A stretch of 5,046 nt of DNA from Kangiellaceae bacterium (GCA_030148365.1 JASBTO010000083.1:1-5046), one strand, 5' to 3'; shown: positions 1 to 5,046, counted from the first letter of the stretch. Numbers and translations: made by a program. The notes: generated by a model from the sequence alone, not told the origin.

Positions 1-387
1 GCCAAACAGAAAACCGACGGCAGCGCCAACGGCCACTTCCGGCAATCAGTCATGCTGGGTGGGCAATTAATCGAATTTCATGGCGTGGTGACCTGTGTCT
101 CGGTCGATTCCATTAACCATCGTGCCTGGATTGGCGGGATCGTGACCGCCAACAATTCGGAGCATCCGGCCTTCATGACGAGTATTCATGAACCCGGCAA
201 GGATGTCTGGTTCCGGGTTCTCGACAGTGGCGAAGGCCAGAGCGAGCCCGATCGCAGCACTTTCCTCGGCTTTGAAGGCGCCGCCGGGATCATTACCTCC
301 CAGGAGTATTGCGACGCGCAAATCTGGCCCGACGACAATGAGCGCACCAGCCCGGTGATCGAGGGTAACATTCAGGTCCGGCCCTGA
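1..387 (+). CDS. Conserved protein of unknown function, C-terminal part (5' truncated)
   Basis: The frame is open from the first base, so the start lies outside the window; 128 residues are visible, ending at a TGA. An internal ATG at position 52 is unlikely to be the start because the conserved-looking segment DGSANGHF lies before it. Visible pattern: a glycine- and histidine-containing strand (FHGVVTCVSVD), then AWIGGIVT, then DSGEGQSEPDRSTFL, and an ending of EGNIQVRP. From memory this matches a loosely characterised family of small, mostly beta-strand, probably exported bacterial proteins of unknown function; that assignment is recall, not a search. Two cysteines, at visible residues 32 and 104, could pair if the protein is exported. 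No signal peptide can be judged because the N-terminus is missing. The gene is convergent with the SPFH gene and ends 32 nt before the shared terminator. No function is proposed. Confidence 0.75.
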   Translation, partial: AKQKTDGSANGHFRQSVMLGGQLIEFHGVVTCVSVDSINHRAWIGGIVTANNSEHPAFMTSIHEPGKDVWFRVLDSGEGQSEPDRSTFLGFEGAAGIITSQEYCDAQIWPDDNERTSPVIEGNIQVRP

Positions 388-419
388 GTGCTGAAACCCG
401 CTCACCAACGAAGACAACA

Positions 420-449
420 AAAAGCCCGCGACTTGCGCCGCGGGCTTTT
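420..449. terminator. Bidirectional intrinsic terminator between convergent genes
   Basis: A perfect 11-bp stem (AAAAGCCCGCG at 420-430 pairing with CGCGGGCTTTT at 439-449) encloses an 8-nt loop. On the minus strand the stem runs into TTTTTGTTGT, a good U-tract. On the plus strand it ends in TTTTCATAT. It lies after the stop of the plus-strand gene at 387 and after the stop of the minus-strand SPFH gene at 494, so it can end both transcripts. Confidence 0.9.
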
Positions 450-466
450 CATATCTTTGACGTGGG

Positions 467-484
467 TCCGGCACAAACGCCGGA
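467..484 (-). other. Small perfect hairpin just downstream of the SPFH gene
   Basis: TCCGGC at 467-472 and GCCGGA at 479-484 are perfect inverted repeats around a 6-nt loop. The hairpin starts 9 nt after the SPFH stop codon, reading on the minus strand. It has no T-run on either side, so it is not itself an intrinsic terminator. It may shield the 3' end of the transcript or be chance in GC-rich DNA. Confidence 0.35.
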
Positions 485-493
485 GTCGGCGGA

Positions 494-1345
494 CTAGTTC
501 CGGTTACGCACTTTCTGCGCGTCCAGCATCAGGTTCATACCCTGCATGTTGGCCGGGATGACCACCACGCCGCCCTCATTTTCGGCAAACTTCTTCAACG
601 CATCGTTGAGTTCGTGTTGCAGATACTCCGGCGTCAGGGAGGAATTGATGATCGCGTTGGCTTCGGCAATACCCCGTGCCCGGGCGATTTCAATTTCCGC
701 ATCCTTGTTGGCGATCTCGACCTGGACTTTCTTGGCTTCCAGTGTCTTTTGCGCCTGCACCGCTTTCTGGATCGCCGCCTCGATAGTCGGGTCGGTGTTC
801 AGCGCCCGCACCGCAACCCGGGTGATATAGAATACGCCCGGATCCTTGGCGTCCAGCTTGCGCTGCAGATTTTCCGCGATGCCGTCGCGCAGCGTGTCGC
901 GATTGCGGTGCAGTTCCAGGGAGTCAATTTTGGTGACCTCCTGATAAATCACATCCCGGCCTTCCCGGAACACCACGCCATAACCCGGCAGCAGAGCTTC
1001 GGCGCTGTTCGCGGACGCGGCGGCATACTTGACCATCAACTCGGCAACGGCATTGGCATCCACCCGGTAGTAGACACTGATATCCAGATCCTTGAGGCGC
1101 AGGTTGTCCCGGGCCTTCGGCGTCAGATCATTGAAGTCGAGTACGATTTCCTTGGCGGAGAACTCATAGGCGCGGGTCAGGAAAGGCATTTTCCAGTTCA
1201 GGCCCGCGTGCTGCTCTTCCATGTCCACTGTCCCGAGGGTTTTCTCTACCGCGACGTGGCCGGTCTCGACCACATACCAGCTACTGAACAGAATCGCGAG
1301 CACCGGGATCAGGACCAGCGGCCAGAGTACTTTACTTGTTGTCAT
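494..1345 (-). CDS. SPFH/Band 7 domain protein, prohibitin-like, membrane-anchored
   Basis: The 283-residue protein has the size and order of bacterial prohibitin/HflC-like proteins. Residues about 6-26 form one N-terminal hydrophobic membrane segment, followed by the typical SPFH opening (VVETGHVAVEKTLG, then HAGLNWKMPF at 46-55). The core carries the family-like pattern KARDNLRLKDLDISVYYRVD (77-96). Residues about 186-235 are rich in A, E, K and Q and should form the long helical or coiled-coil part that drives oligomerisation. The C-terminus has SLTPEYLQ and GGVVVIPA, as in prohibitins. Family members form large ring or cage assemblies at the inner membrane and often modulate FtsH-type proteases; that role is family knowledge, not visible here. 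The start is ATG at 1345 with a good Shine-Dalgarno (AAGGGG, 1351-1356) 5 nt upstream. It lies 84 nt after ubiA on the same strand, so it may be read from the ubi transcript or have its own promoter; no clear promoter is visible in the gap. I do not call it hflC because no hflK partner is adjacent. Confidence 0.88.
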   Translation of the reverse strand: MTTSKVLWPLVLIPVLAILFSSWYVVETGHVAVEKTLGTVDMEEQHAGLNWKMPFLTRAYEFSAKEIVLDFNDLTPKARDNLRLKDLDISVYYRVDANAVAELMVKYAAASANSAEALLPGYGVVFREGRDVIYQEVTKIDSLELHRNRDTLRDGIAENLQRKLDAKDPGVFYITRVAVRALNTDPTIEAAIQKAVQAQKTLEAKKVQVEIANKDAEIEIARARGIAEANAIINSSLTPEYLQHELNDALKKFAENEGGVVVIPANMQGMNLMLDAQKVRNRN

Positions 1346-1429
1346 GTTTTCCCCTTAAAAGGTAAATGTCAGATGTTGTATTGATTATTGAAGTGTCAGC
1401 GCGTTTTATTGTGTGTGGCCACAGCAGCT

Positions 1430-2314
1430 TCAGGTGCTGGTTGCTCCGGTTAGCAGGTAGTGCACCACCATGCCGGCAAACAGTGCCATGCCCACATAAT
1501 TATTGTTTAAAAAGGCCTTGAAGCAGGCGTCACGATCCCGGCTGCGGCAACTCCAGAGTTGCCAGACAATCAGGCCCGCGGCGACCAGCCAGCCGGCATA
1601 GTACCAGATCCCGAGATCGGCCCGGCCACCCACCATCAACATGCCGGTCATGAACAGGGCCTGCACCGAAGCAATTATGGCCAGATCGGCATCGCCGAAC
1701 AGGATCGCCGTGGATTTCAGGCCCAGGCGGATATCGTCATCGCGGTCGACCATGGCGTACAGAGTGTCGTAGGCCAGCACCCAGAGCAGGGTGGCGATAT
1801 AGAGCAACCAGGCCAGTTCCGGCACTTCGTTGCCCCGGGCCGCAAAAGCCATCGGGATCGACCAGGCAAATGCCGCCCCCAGGACCAGTTGCGGAAACCA
1901 GGTGTAGCGCTTCATGAAGGGATAGGCCGCCGCCAGCAGCACACCGCCGACACTGAGTGCAATCGTGAAGCGATTGAGGGTAAGTACCAGGGCGAACGCC
2001 GCCAGCGCCAACACCACGAACAGGAGCAACGCCTCGCCGGCCGTTACCTTTCCTGTGGCCAGGGGCCGGGCGCGGGTCCGTTTGACGGCACCGTCAAAAT
2101 CCCGATCCGCATAATCGTTGATCACGCAGCCCGCCGAGCGCATCAGAAACACGCCCAGGGTAAAGACCAGAAACAGATGCCAGCCGGGAAAACCTTCTGC
2201 GGCCAGCCACAGCGCCCAGAGCGTGGGCCACAATAACAGGAAGATGCCGATGGGCTTGTCGAGGCGCATCAGCAGGGCATATTGCTGCCAGGTTTGTCGG
2301 GTGAAGCGAATGAT
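1430..2314 (-). CDS. ubiA: 4-hydroxybenzoate polyprenyltransferase UbiA
   Basis: Integral membrane prenyltransferase that attaches the polyprenyl tail to 4-hydroxybenzoate in ubiquinone synthesis. With the start chosen here it has 294 residues, close to the 290 of E. coli UbiA. Conserved sites, numbered from this start: RLDKPIG (17-23) leading into LLLWPTLWALW; the first Mg-diphosphate motif NDYADRDFD (66-74); and the second, YDTLYAMVDRDDD (182-194), followed by KSTAILFG. Hydrophobic segments fit a helix-bundle membrane protein. The start is uncertain. The frame has no ATG, GTG or TTG between a GTG at 2425, which overlaps ubiC by 88 nt and has no ribosome binding site, and an ATG at 2269, which removes residues that align with other UbiA N-termini and also has no ribosome binding site. 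The only good site, GAAGAGGGA, points at ATC (2314) or ATT (2311). I place the start at 2314, 23 nt after the ubiC stop; the ATG at 2269 (279 residues) is the conservative alternative. The identity is secure, the 5' end is not. Confidence 0.95.
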   Translation of the reverse strand: MIRFTRQTWQQYALLMRLDKPIGIFLLLWPTLWALWLAAEGFPGWHLFLVFTLGVFLMRSAGCVINDYADRDFDGAVKRTRARPLATGKVTAGEALLLFVVLALAAFALVLTLNRFTIALSVGGVLLAAAYPFMKRYTWFPQLVLGAAFAWSIPMAFAARGNEVPELAWLLYIATLLWVLAYDTLYAMVDRDDDIRLGLKSTAILFGDADLAIIASVQALFMTGMLMVGGRADLGIWYYAGWLVAAGLIVWQLWSCRSRDRDACFKAFLNNNYVGMALFAGMVVHYLLTGATST

Positions 2315-2321
2315 GGCGGAG

Positions 2322-2328
2322 TCCCTCT
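2322..2328 (-). promoter_or_regulatory. Ribosome binding site that points to a non-standard ubiA start
   Basis: On the minus strand these bases read AGAGGGA, within GAAGAGGGAC just after the ubiC stop. The AGGG core (2323-2326) is 8 nt before ATC at 2314 and 11 nt before ATT at 2311, both in the ubiA frame. No ATG, GTG or TTG in that frame is within reach. This site is the main reason for placing the ubiA start here. Confidence 0.5.
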
Positions 2329-2337
2329 TCGTAAAAA

Positions 2338-2877
2338 CTAGCGATAGATCGGCGAGTCGGGCAGAAAGACTTCGCTGACCAGCATGGATTTGTCCTGCCA
2401 GCGCCAGAGGCACCGGCGTGCCCACAAGAGGTCGACAGTATTGCCGGCATGAGTGCGAGCCTTGCGATGCAGGAAATGCCCGCTGTGCAACTGGCGGACT
2501 TGCAGCAATTTGCGCTCCATACCCGGCTGACTGAACAGGAATCGCCCCAAAGGTCGCGTACCCAGGCGCTCGAATTGCGCACTGGTCGCCTGCGGGATCA
2601 CGGTCCGGGCATAAATCCAGGGCTGCTCCGGACCGAACAACACAACTTCGCGGACCCGTCCCGGCTGGGTCACGGAAACGCCGAGCAGGTCGGCTTCCTG
2701 GGGCCGCAATGCTCCCATGTCTTCGCCCAGTAATTCCAGGCGCATGGTTCCGACGATCGCTTCTATACGCTCCGTCAGGGAGCCGTATTCCGACAACCAG
2801 TCCCGGCCCGCGGCCGACAGCGTCGGTTCCGTCAGTTCATTGACGTCTTTCCAGTTTTGCGTGGCGGCGGAGGTCAT
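2338..2877 (-). CDS. ubiC: Chorismate--pyruvate lyase UbiC
   Basis: Soluble cytoplasmic enzyme that splits chorismate into 4-hydroxybenzoate and pyruvate, the first committed step of ubiquinone synthesis; its product is the substrate of UbiA, encoded next. The 179-residue protein is slightly longer than the E. coli enzyme (about 165). Recognisable family landmarks in order: SLTERIEA (33-40), VREVVLFG (75-82) containing the substrate-binding arginine, YARTVIP (89-95), LGTRPLGRFLF (105-115), WARRCLWR (152-159) and SEVFLPDSPIY (168-178), whose E169 matches the conserved C-terminal glutamate of the active site. The ATG at 2877 is the only sensible start and aligns with the expected N-terminal length, but no clear Shine-Dalgarno precedes it; the bases just upstream read AATTACCCTGCC. 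It is the first gene of the minus-strand block, so a promoter should lie in 2878-3020. The TAG stop overlaps no ubiA start under the preferred model. Confidence 0.95.
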   Translation of the reverse strand: MTSAATQNWKDVNELTEPTLSAAGRDWLSEYGSLTERIEAIVGTMRLELLGEDMGALRPQEADLLGVSVTQPGRVREVVLFGPEQPWIYARTVIPQATSAQFERLGTRPLGRFLFSQPGMERKLLQVRQLHSGHFLHRKARTHAGNTVDLLWARRCLWRWQDKSMLVSEVFLPDSPIYR

Positions 2878-2942
2878 GGCAGGGTAATTGTGTCGAAGTC
2901 GCGGCTTGGCGGCGTCATTTTTAACAGTCAGGGTTTGGGCCT

Positions 2943-2948
2943 ATTGTA
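2943..2948 (-). promoter_or_regulatory. Possible -10 element of a ubiC promoter
   Basis: On the minus strand these bases read TACAAT, one mismatch from TATAAT, 65 nt upstream of the ubiC start. At 17-nt spacing the -35 position reads AGGTAA, which is a poor match to TTGACA, so the assignment rests on one hexamer and on the need for a promoter in this divergent gap. The rest of 2878-3020 shows no operator or riboswitch that I can recognise. Confidence 0.2.
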
Positions 2949-3005
2949 GCGGAAAGGATCACGGATTACCTGGCTCCCTCGCATATCGACAAGCCATTGA
3001 ATAAT

Positions 3006-3010
3006 AAGGA
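3006..3010 (+). promoter_or_regulatory. Ribosome binding site for the TTG-started DUF3052 gene
   Basis: AAGGA at 3006-3010 is 10 nt before TTG at 3021. The codon immediately before that TTG is an in-frame TAA (3018-3020), so no start further upstream is possible. The next in-frame ATG lies about 50 codons in, inside the conserved domain. The site and the stop together fix the start. Confidence 0.6.
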
Positions 3011-3020
3011 AATTGTTTAA

Positions 3021-3431
3021 TTGAACCGCTACTCCGAAACCCCGCTGGTGAAAAAAATCGGCTACAAGCCCGGTTTCAGGGTTTTCCTGAGAAATGCACC
3101 GGAGAATTTCCTGTCGCTGCTGGGACCACTGCCGGATGGAGTCAGGTTTCTGACCCGTCCGGGATCGGATCTGGACATGGTGCATCTGTTTACCCGCGAA
3201 GCGGCAGAGTTACGGACATGGTTGCCACGGTGCCGCGCCGCCCTCAAACCCGACGGCATGATTTGGGTCTCCTGGCCCAAAAAAGCTTCCGGTGTCGCCA
3301 GTGACATCACTGAGGACACGGTTCGCTCCCTTGCCCTGGCGATGGATCTTGTGGATATCAAGGTGTGCGCCATCGACGATATCTGGTCGGGATTGAAACT
3401 GGTGATCCCGGTCGCCCATCGTCAGCGCTAA
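3021..3431 (+). CDS. DUF3052 family protein
   Basis: A 136-residue soluble protein of the DUF3052 type, for which no biochemical role is established to my knowledge. Family-like landmarks: YSETPLVKKIGYKPGFRV (4-21), with a glycine-rich opening that suggests a nucleotide-binding-like fold; APENFLSLLGPLP (26-38); LDMVHLF (51-57); MIWVSWPKKASG (80-91); DITEDTVR (95-102); and VDIKVCAIDDIWSGLKLV (111-128). The WVSWPKKASG and VCAIDDIWSGLK blocks are the strongest basis for the assignment. The overall pattern resembles a degenerate methyltransferase-like fold, but that is inference. There is no signal peptide or membrane segment. The start is TTG, forced by the TAA directly upstream. It is transcribed divergently from ubiC and is followed 59 nt later by the DUF2007 gene on the same strand, so the two may share a transcript. 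Confidence 0.85.
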   Translation: MNRYSETPLVKKIGYKPGFRVFLRNAPENFLSLLGPLPDGVRFLTRPGSDLDMVHLFTREAAELRTWLPRCRAALKPDGMIWVSWPKKASGVASDITEDTVRSLALAMDLVDIKVCAIDDIWSGLKLVIPVAHRQR

Positions 3432-3490
3432 AGAAGCCTTCACCGGTTTTGAGTTCCAGCCGAAAACTCCGTATGCTGACCTGCATGACC

Positions 3491-3718
3491 ATGAAAAAGC
3501 TGACGATCATCCACGACCCCATTCTCGCCCATATCCTCAAAGGGCGCCTGCAAGCCGATGGTGTCGATTGTCATATTCTGCACGAGGATTCCAACCGCGT
3601 TTATGGCCAGATCCTCGGTGGTGTTGTGCTCATGGTCGCCGAGGAAGACGAGATGAAAGCCCGCCAGATCCTGGCGGAGTCCGGCGTAGACGGCGAGGAC
3701 ACCGCCGAAATTATCTGA
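3491..3718 (+). CDS. DUF2007 family protein (putative signal-transducing protein)
   Basis: A small 75-residue protein matching DUF2007 (often labelled putative prokaryotic signal-transducing protein), a ferredoxin-like fold of unknown function. Landmarks: KKLTIIHDPILAHILKGRL (2-20), corresponding to the family's opening strand and helix; LQADGVDCHIL (20-30); the glycine-rich ILGGVVLMV (41-49); and EDEMKARQIL (52-61), the final helix that packs on the sheet. An acidic tail (GEDTAEII) ends the protein. The start at 3491 (MKKL) fits the family; in-frame ATGs at 3485 and 3473 would add two or six residues, and none has a clear Shine-Dalgarno, so the start is approximate. It lies 59 nt after the DUF3052 gene, which suggests co-transcription or translational dependence. 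C27 is the only cysteine. Confidence 0.82.
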   Translation: MKKLTIIHDPILAHILKGRLQADGVDCHILHEDSNRVYGQILGGVVLMVAEEDEMKARQILAESGVDGEDTAEII

Positions 3719-3736
3719 TCGCACCCGGTTGCCGGC

Positions 3737-3758
3737 TCCCGACAACGCCTTGCCGGGA
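3737..3758 (+). terminator. Weak hairpin after the DUF2007 gene, possible transcript end
   Basis: TCCCG (3737-3741) pairs with CGGGA (3754-3758), and CAA (3743-3745) with TTG (3750-3752), with one A-C mismatch and a 4-nt loop. It lies 18 nt after the DUF2007 stop. It is followed by AGATAGCAAG with no T-run, so it would be a poor intrinsic terminator and may only stabilise the 3' end. Confidence 0.25.
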
Positions 3759-3790
3759 AGATAGCAAGCAACAGCCGGATCATTTCACGC

Positions 3791-3874
3791 CGTCATTCTG
3801 ACGAAGGCCAGAATCCAGCCGGTCAGAATATTGCGGCCCCTCAGGGCTGGATCCCGGCCTCCGCCGGGCTTGCG
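3791..3874. repeat. Imperfect inverted-repeat element, REP-like
   Basis: Two arms of about 28 nt, 3791-3818 and 3847-3874, are imperfect reverse complements: CGTCATTCTG...AATCCAG on the left and CTGGATCCCGGCC...GGG on the right. They are separated by 28 nt. Each arm is also a small hairpin: ATTCTG (3795-3800) pairs with CAGAAT (3809-3814), and CCCGGC (3853-3858) with GCCGGG (3863-3868). This is the architecture of dispersed palindromic elements seen in many proteobacterial genomes, whose usual consensus runs roughly CGTCATTCCGGCGAAGGCCGGAATCCAG; the comparison is from memory. The right arm has lost the expected terminal ATGACG and reads TTGCGG instead, so the copy looks decayed. It sits between the DUF2007 gene and the metallopeptidase gene and could affect transcript ends, but no T-run is present. 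Confidence 0.7.
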
Positions 3875-3921
3875 GTCTTACTTGCGTTTTCGATCCGGAA
3901 TTTCTGGTGTCCGTCATCAGC

Positions 3922-3926
3922 AGGAG
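3922..3926 (+). promoter_or_regulatory. Ribosome binding site of the exported metallopeptidase-like gene
   Basis: AGGAG at 3922-3926 stands 7 nt before ATG at 3934, near-ideal spacing. It supports that start, which also gives a complete signal peptide. No convincing promoter was found between the repeat element and this site. Confidence 0.75.
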
Positions 3927-3933
3927 CCTGATC

Positions 3934-5046
3934 ATGATCAAAGGAACCTTGGTCCGTACCTTCCTCATCGGCATCGCCGCGCTCGCATCCGGCAATCTCT
4001 TCGCCCAAACCCTCACCTATGAAGTCATGGCCGACACGATGCTGGAATTCCTCAGCATCGAAGTCTGTGCCTCCGGCAAGCAACCCTCCAGAATGGTGGC
4101 CGGCGAAGGCGCTCACCAGTACCTCGAAGAAGACCCGCGATACCGTATTTCCAAGGGGCGCATGTATCCCGATTTCGACCGCCACGGCTGTTTTGGTTAC
4201 GCCGTGGATCTGCAAGCAGCTGCCGACACCGGCGCTCGCGGCAGCAGCTGGAGCTCGCGGCGGGTCATACTGCCGCCGAATCACTGGTTCTGGCGGCCCG
4301 CCTTTTGGCTCAAGAGCGACACCATACGCGTGAAATTCAAGTTTCCGGAAGGTATGCGGGTGTCCGTGCCCTGGCAACCTATCGGGAAATTCCACTATCA
4401 GGTCCCCCATACCTCCCGTTATTGGCCGGCCCTGTCCGCCTTCGGGCACTTTCAACAGCGTCAGATCTCCGTCAGGGACAGCACCCTGACCGTCAGCCTC
4501 CTGCAGTCGGAATCCGGCCAGTCCATCGACAAGTTTCTGCCCTGGATTGAACAGATCAGCGAGACCCTGGCCGCCGTCACCGGCAAATTTCCCCGCCCCT
4601 ATTTCCAGGTACAGCTGATCCCTTCAAGCAGCTCTGGCTCCGCCATGCCTTTTGCCCAAATCCTCCGGGGCGGCATCGGCTCTGCGGTCTTCTATATCAA
4701 CCCGAACCAGCCCATCAGAAAATTCGTTGAGGACTGGACCTCCTGGCATGAATTCTCGCACCTGTTATTACCCTTTGTGTCCCGGGACGAGCCCTGGGTT
4801 TCCGAAGGTCTGGCTTCCTATTATCAGTACCTGCTGATGGGCCGGGCCGGCGTGCTTGATGAAACCCAGGCCTGGCAACGCATGTACCTGGCCATGCGCA
4901 AGGCGGAGCAAAGGGCGGATACCACCGGCGACATGGATCTCGAAGACGTCAGTCGCGACATGCACGACTATCAGGCCTATCGCCGGGTCTATTGGTCCGG
5001 CGCTATCCTGTGGCTGGAAGCCGACAAGGAATTGCGCCGGCGCAGC
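3934..5046 (+). CDS. Exported gluzincin-type zinc metallopeptidase-like protein (3' truncated)
   Basis: The frame is open for 371 codons and continues past the window end. Residues 1-24 form a Sec signal peptide: charged start (MIKGTLVR), hydrophobic core (TFLIGIAALA) and a likely cleavage after LFA24 before Q25, so the protein acts outside the cytoplasm. Residues about 25-230 look like a beta-rich N-terminal region with CFGYAVDL (86-93), a tryptophan-rich stretch near 115-125 and FPEGMRVSVPW (137-147), reminiscent of the N-terminal domain of M61-like peptidases. C45 and C86 could form a disulfide. The catalytic signature is HEFSH (272-276), followed by PWVSEG with E291 as likely third zinc ligand. 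YWSGA (353-357) may hold the tyrosine that stabilises the transition state in M1-like enzymes. The 14 residues between the second His and E291 are fewer than the 18 typical of M1, which suggests a compact Peptidase_MA/M61-like branch. Substrate unknown. The start is supported by AGGAG 7 nt upstream. Confidence 0.85.
   Translation, partial: MIKGTLVRTFLIGIAALASGNLFAQTLTYEVMADTMLEFLSIEVCASGKQPSRMVAGEGAHQYLEEDPRYRISKGRMYPDFDRHGCFGYAVDLQAAADTGARGSSWSSRRVILPPNHWFWRPAFWLKSDTIRVKFKFPEGMRVSVPWQPIGKFHYQVPHTSRYWPALSAFGHFQQRQISVRDSTLTVSLLQSESGQSIDKFLPWIEQISETLAAVTGKFPRPYFQVQLIPSSSSGSAMPFAQILRGGIGSAVFYINPNQPIRKFVEDWTSWHEFSHLLLPFVSRDEPWVSEGLASYYQYLLMGRAGVLDETQAWQRMYLAMRKAEQRADTTGDMDLEDVSRDMHDYQAYRRVYWSGAILWLEADKELRRRS

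Noticed and set aside
614..1384. 256-codon plus-strand frame opposite the SPFH gene
   Set aside because: It lies antisense to a well-supported SPFH gene, has the arginine-, glutamine- and histidine-rich composition of a shadow frame, shows no domain and has no convincing ribosome binding site.
1414..1423. Perfect 10-bp palindrome TGTGGCCACA after ubiA
   Set aside because: It is short, has no T-run to act as a terminator, no second copy nearby and no recognisable regulator site, so it is compatible with chance.
1559..2236. 225-codon plus-strand frame opposite ubiA
   Set aside because: Its Q-, H-, R- and G-rich translation is the antisense image of a hydrophobic membrane protein in GC-rich DNA. 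No family is recognisable and ubiA accounts for the region.
2094..2582. 162-codon minus-strand frame spanning the ubiC-ubiA junction
   Set aside because: It overlaps both genes in a third frame with no motif; both true frames carry clear enzyme signatures.
2921..2947. Plus-strand promoter TTAACA with TATTGT for the DUF3052 gene
   Set aside because: The spacing is only 15 nt and the -10 hexamer is poor, so it is not reported as a feature.
3853..3868. Perfect CCCGGC/GCCGGG hairpin as an intrinsic terminator
   Set aside because: No T-run follows on either strand, and the hairpin is explained as the right arm of the repeat element.
3791..3874. CRISPR or insertion-sequence terminus
   Set aside because: There is only one inverted pair, with no regularly spaced direct repeats, no transposase frame and no target-site duplication visible.
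3841..4455. 204-codon minus-strand frame opposite the metallopeptidase gene
   Set aside because: It is antisense to a frame with a signal peptide, an ideal ribosome binding site and HEFSH/WVSEG. Its C-terminal end is merely the translation of the inverted repeat.

Overview
The window looks like ordinary chromosome from a moderately GC-rich gammaproteobacterium. The evidence is the adjacent ubiC-ubiA pair of the aerobic ubiquinone pathway, E. coli-like UbiA and UbiC motifs, and a dispersed-repeat relic of a type common in free-living proteobacteria. The genus cannot be named from this sequence alone.

Layout: (1) 1-387, plus strand, is the 3' end of a conserved gene of unknown function. It converges on the next block through a strong bidirectional hairpin terminator at 420-449. 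(2) 494-2877, minus strand, reads ubiC, ubiA, then a membrane-anchored SPFH/prohibitin-like gene. UbiC makes 4-hydroxybenzoate from chorismate and UbiA prenylates it, so these two enzymes catalyse consecutive committed steps of ubiquinone synthesis. The SPFH gene lies 84 nt downstream of ubiA and has its own strong ribosome binding site. (3) 2878-3020 is the divergent intergenic region. (4) 3021-3718, plus strand, holds two small conserved genes of the DUF3052 and DUF2007 families, probably co-transcribed. (5) 3719-3933 is non-coding and holds a small hairpin plus an imperfect inverted repeat made of two self-complementary arms, the remains of a mobile REP-like element. (6) 3934-5046, plus strand, is a long reading frame that runs off the window. 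It encodes an exported zinc metallopeptidase-like protein with a signal peptide, HEFSH and a downstream WVSEG glutamate.

The points most worth checking are the start of ubiA, which seems to lack any normal start codon at the position its ribosome binding site and homology predict; the gluzincin-like exported protein with a short spacing between HExxH and the third ligand; and the repeat element, whose left arm appears to have changed in a pairing-preserving way. I found no convincing sign of a new multi-gene system, defence island, CRISPR array, RNA gene or phage.
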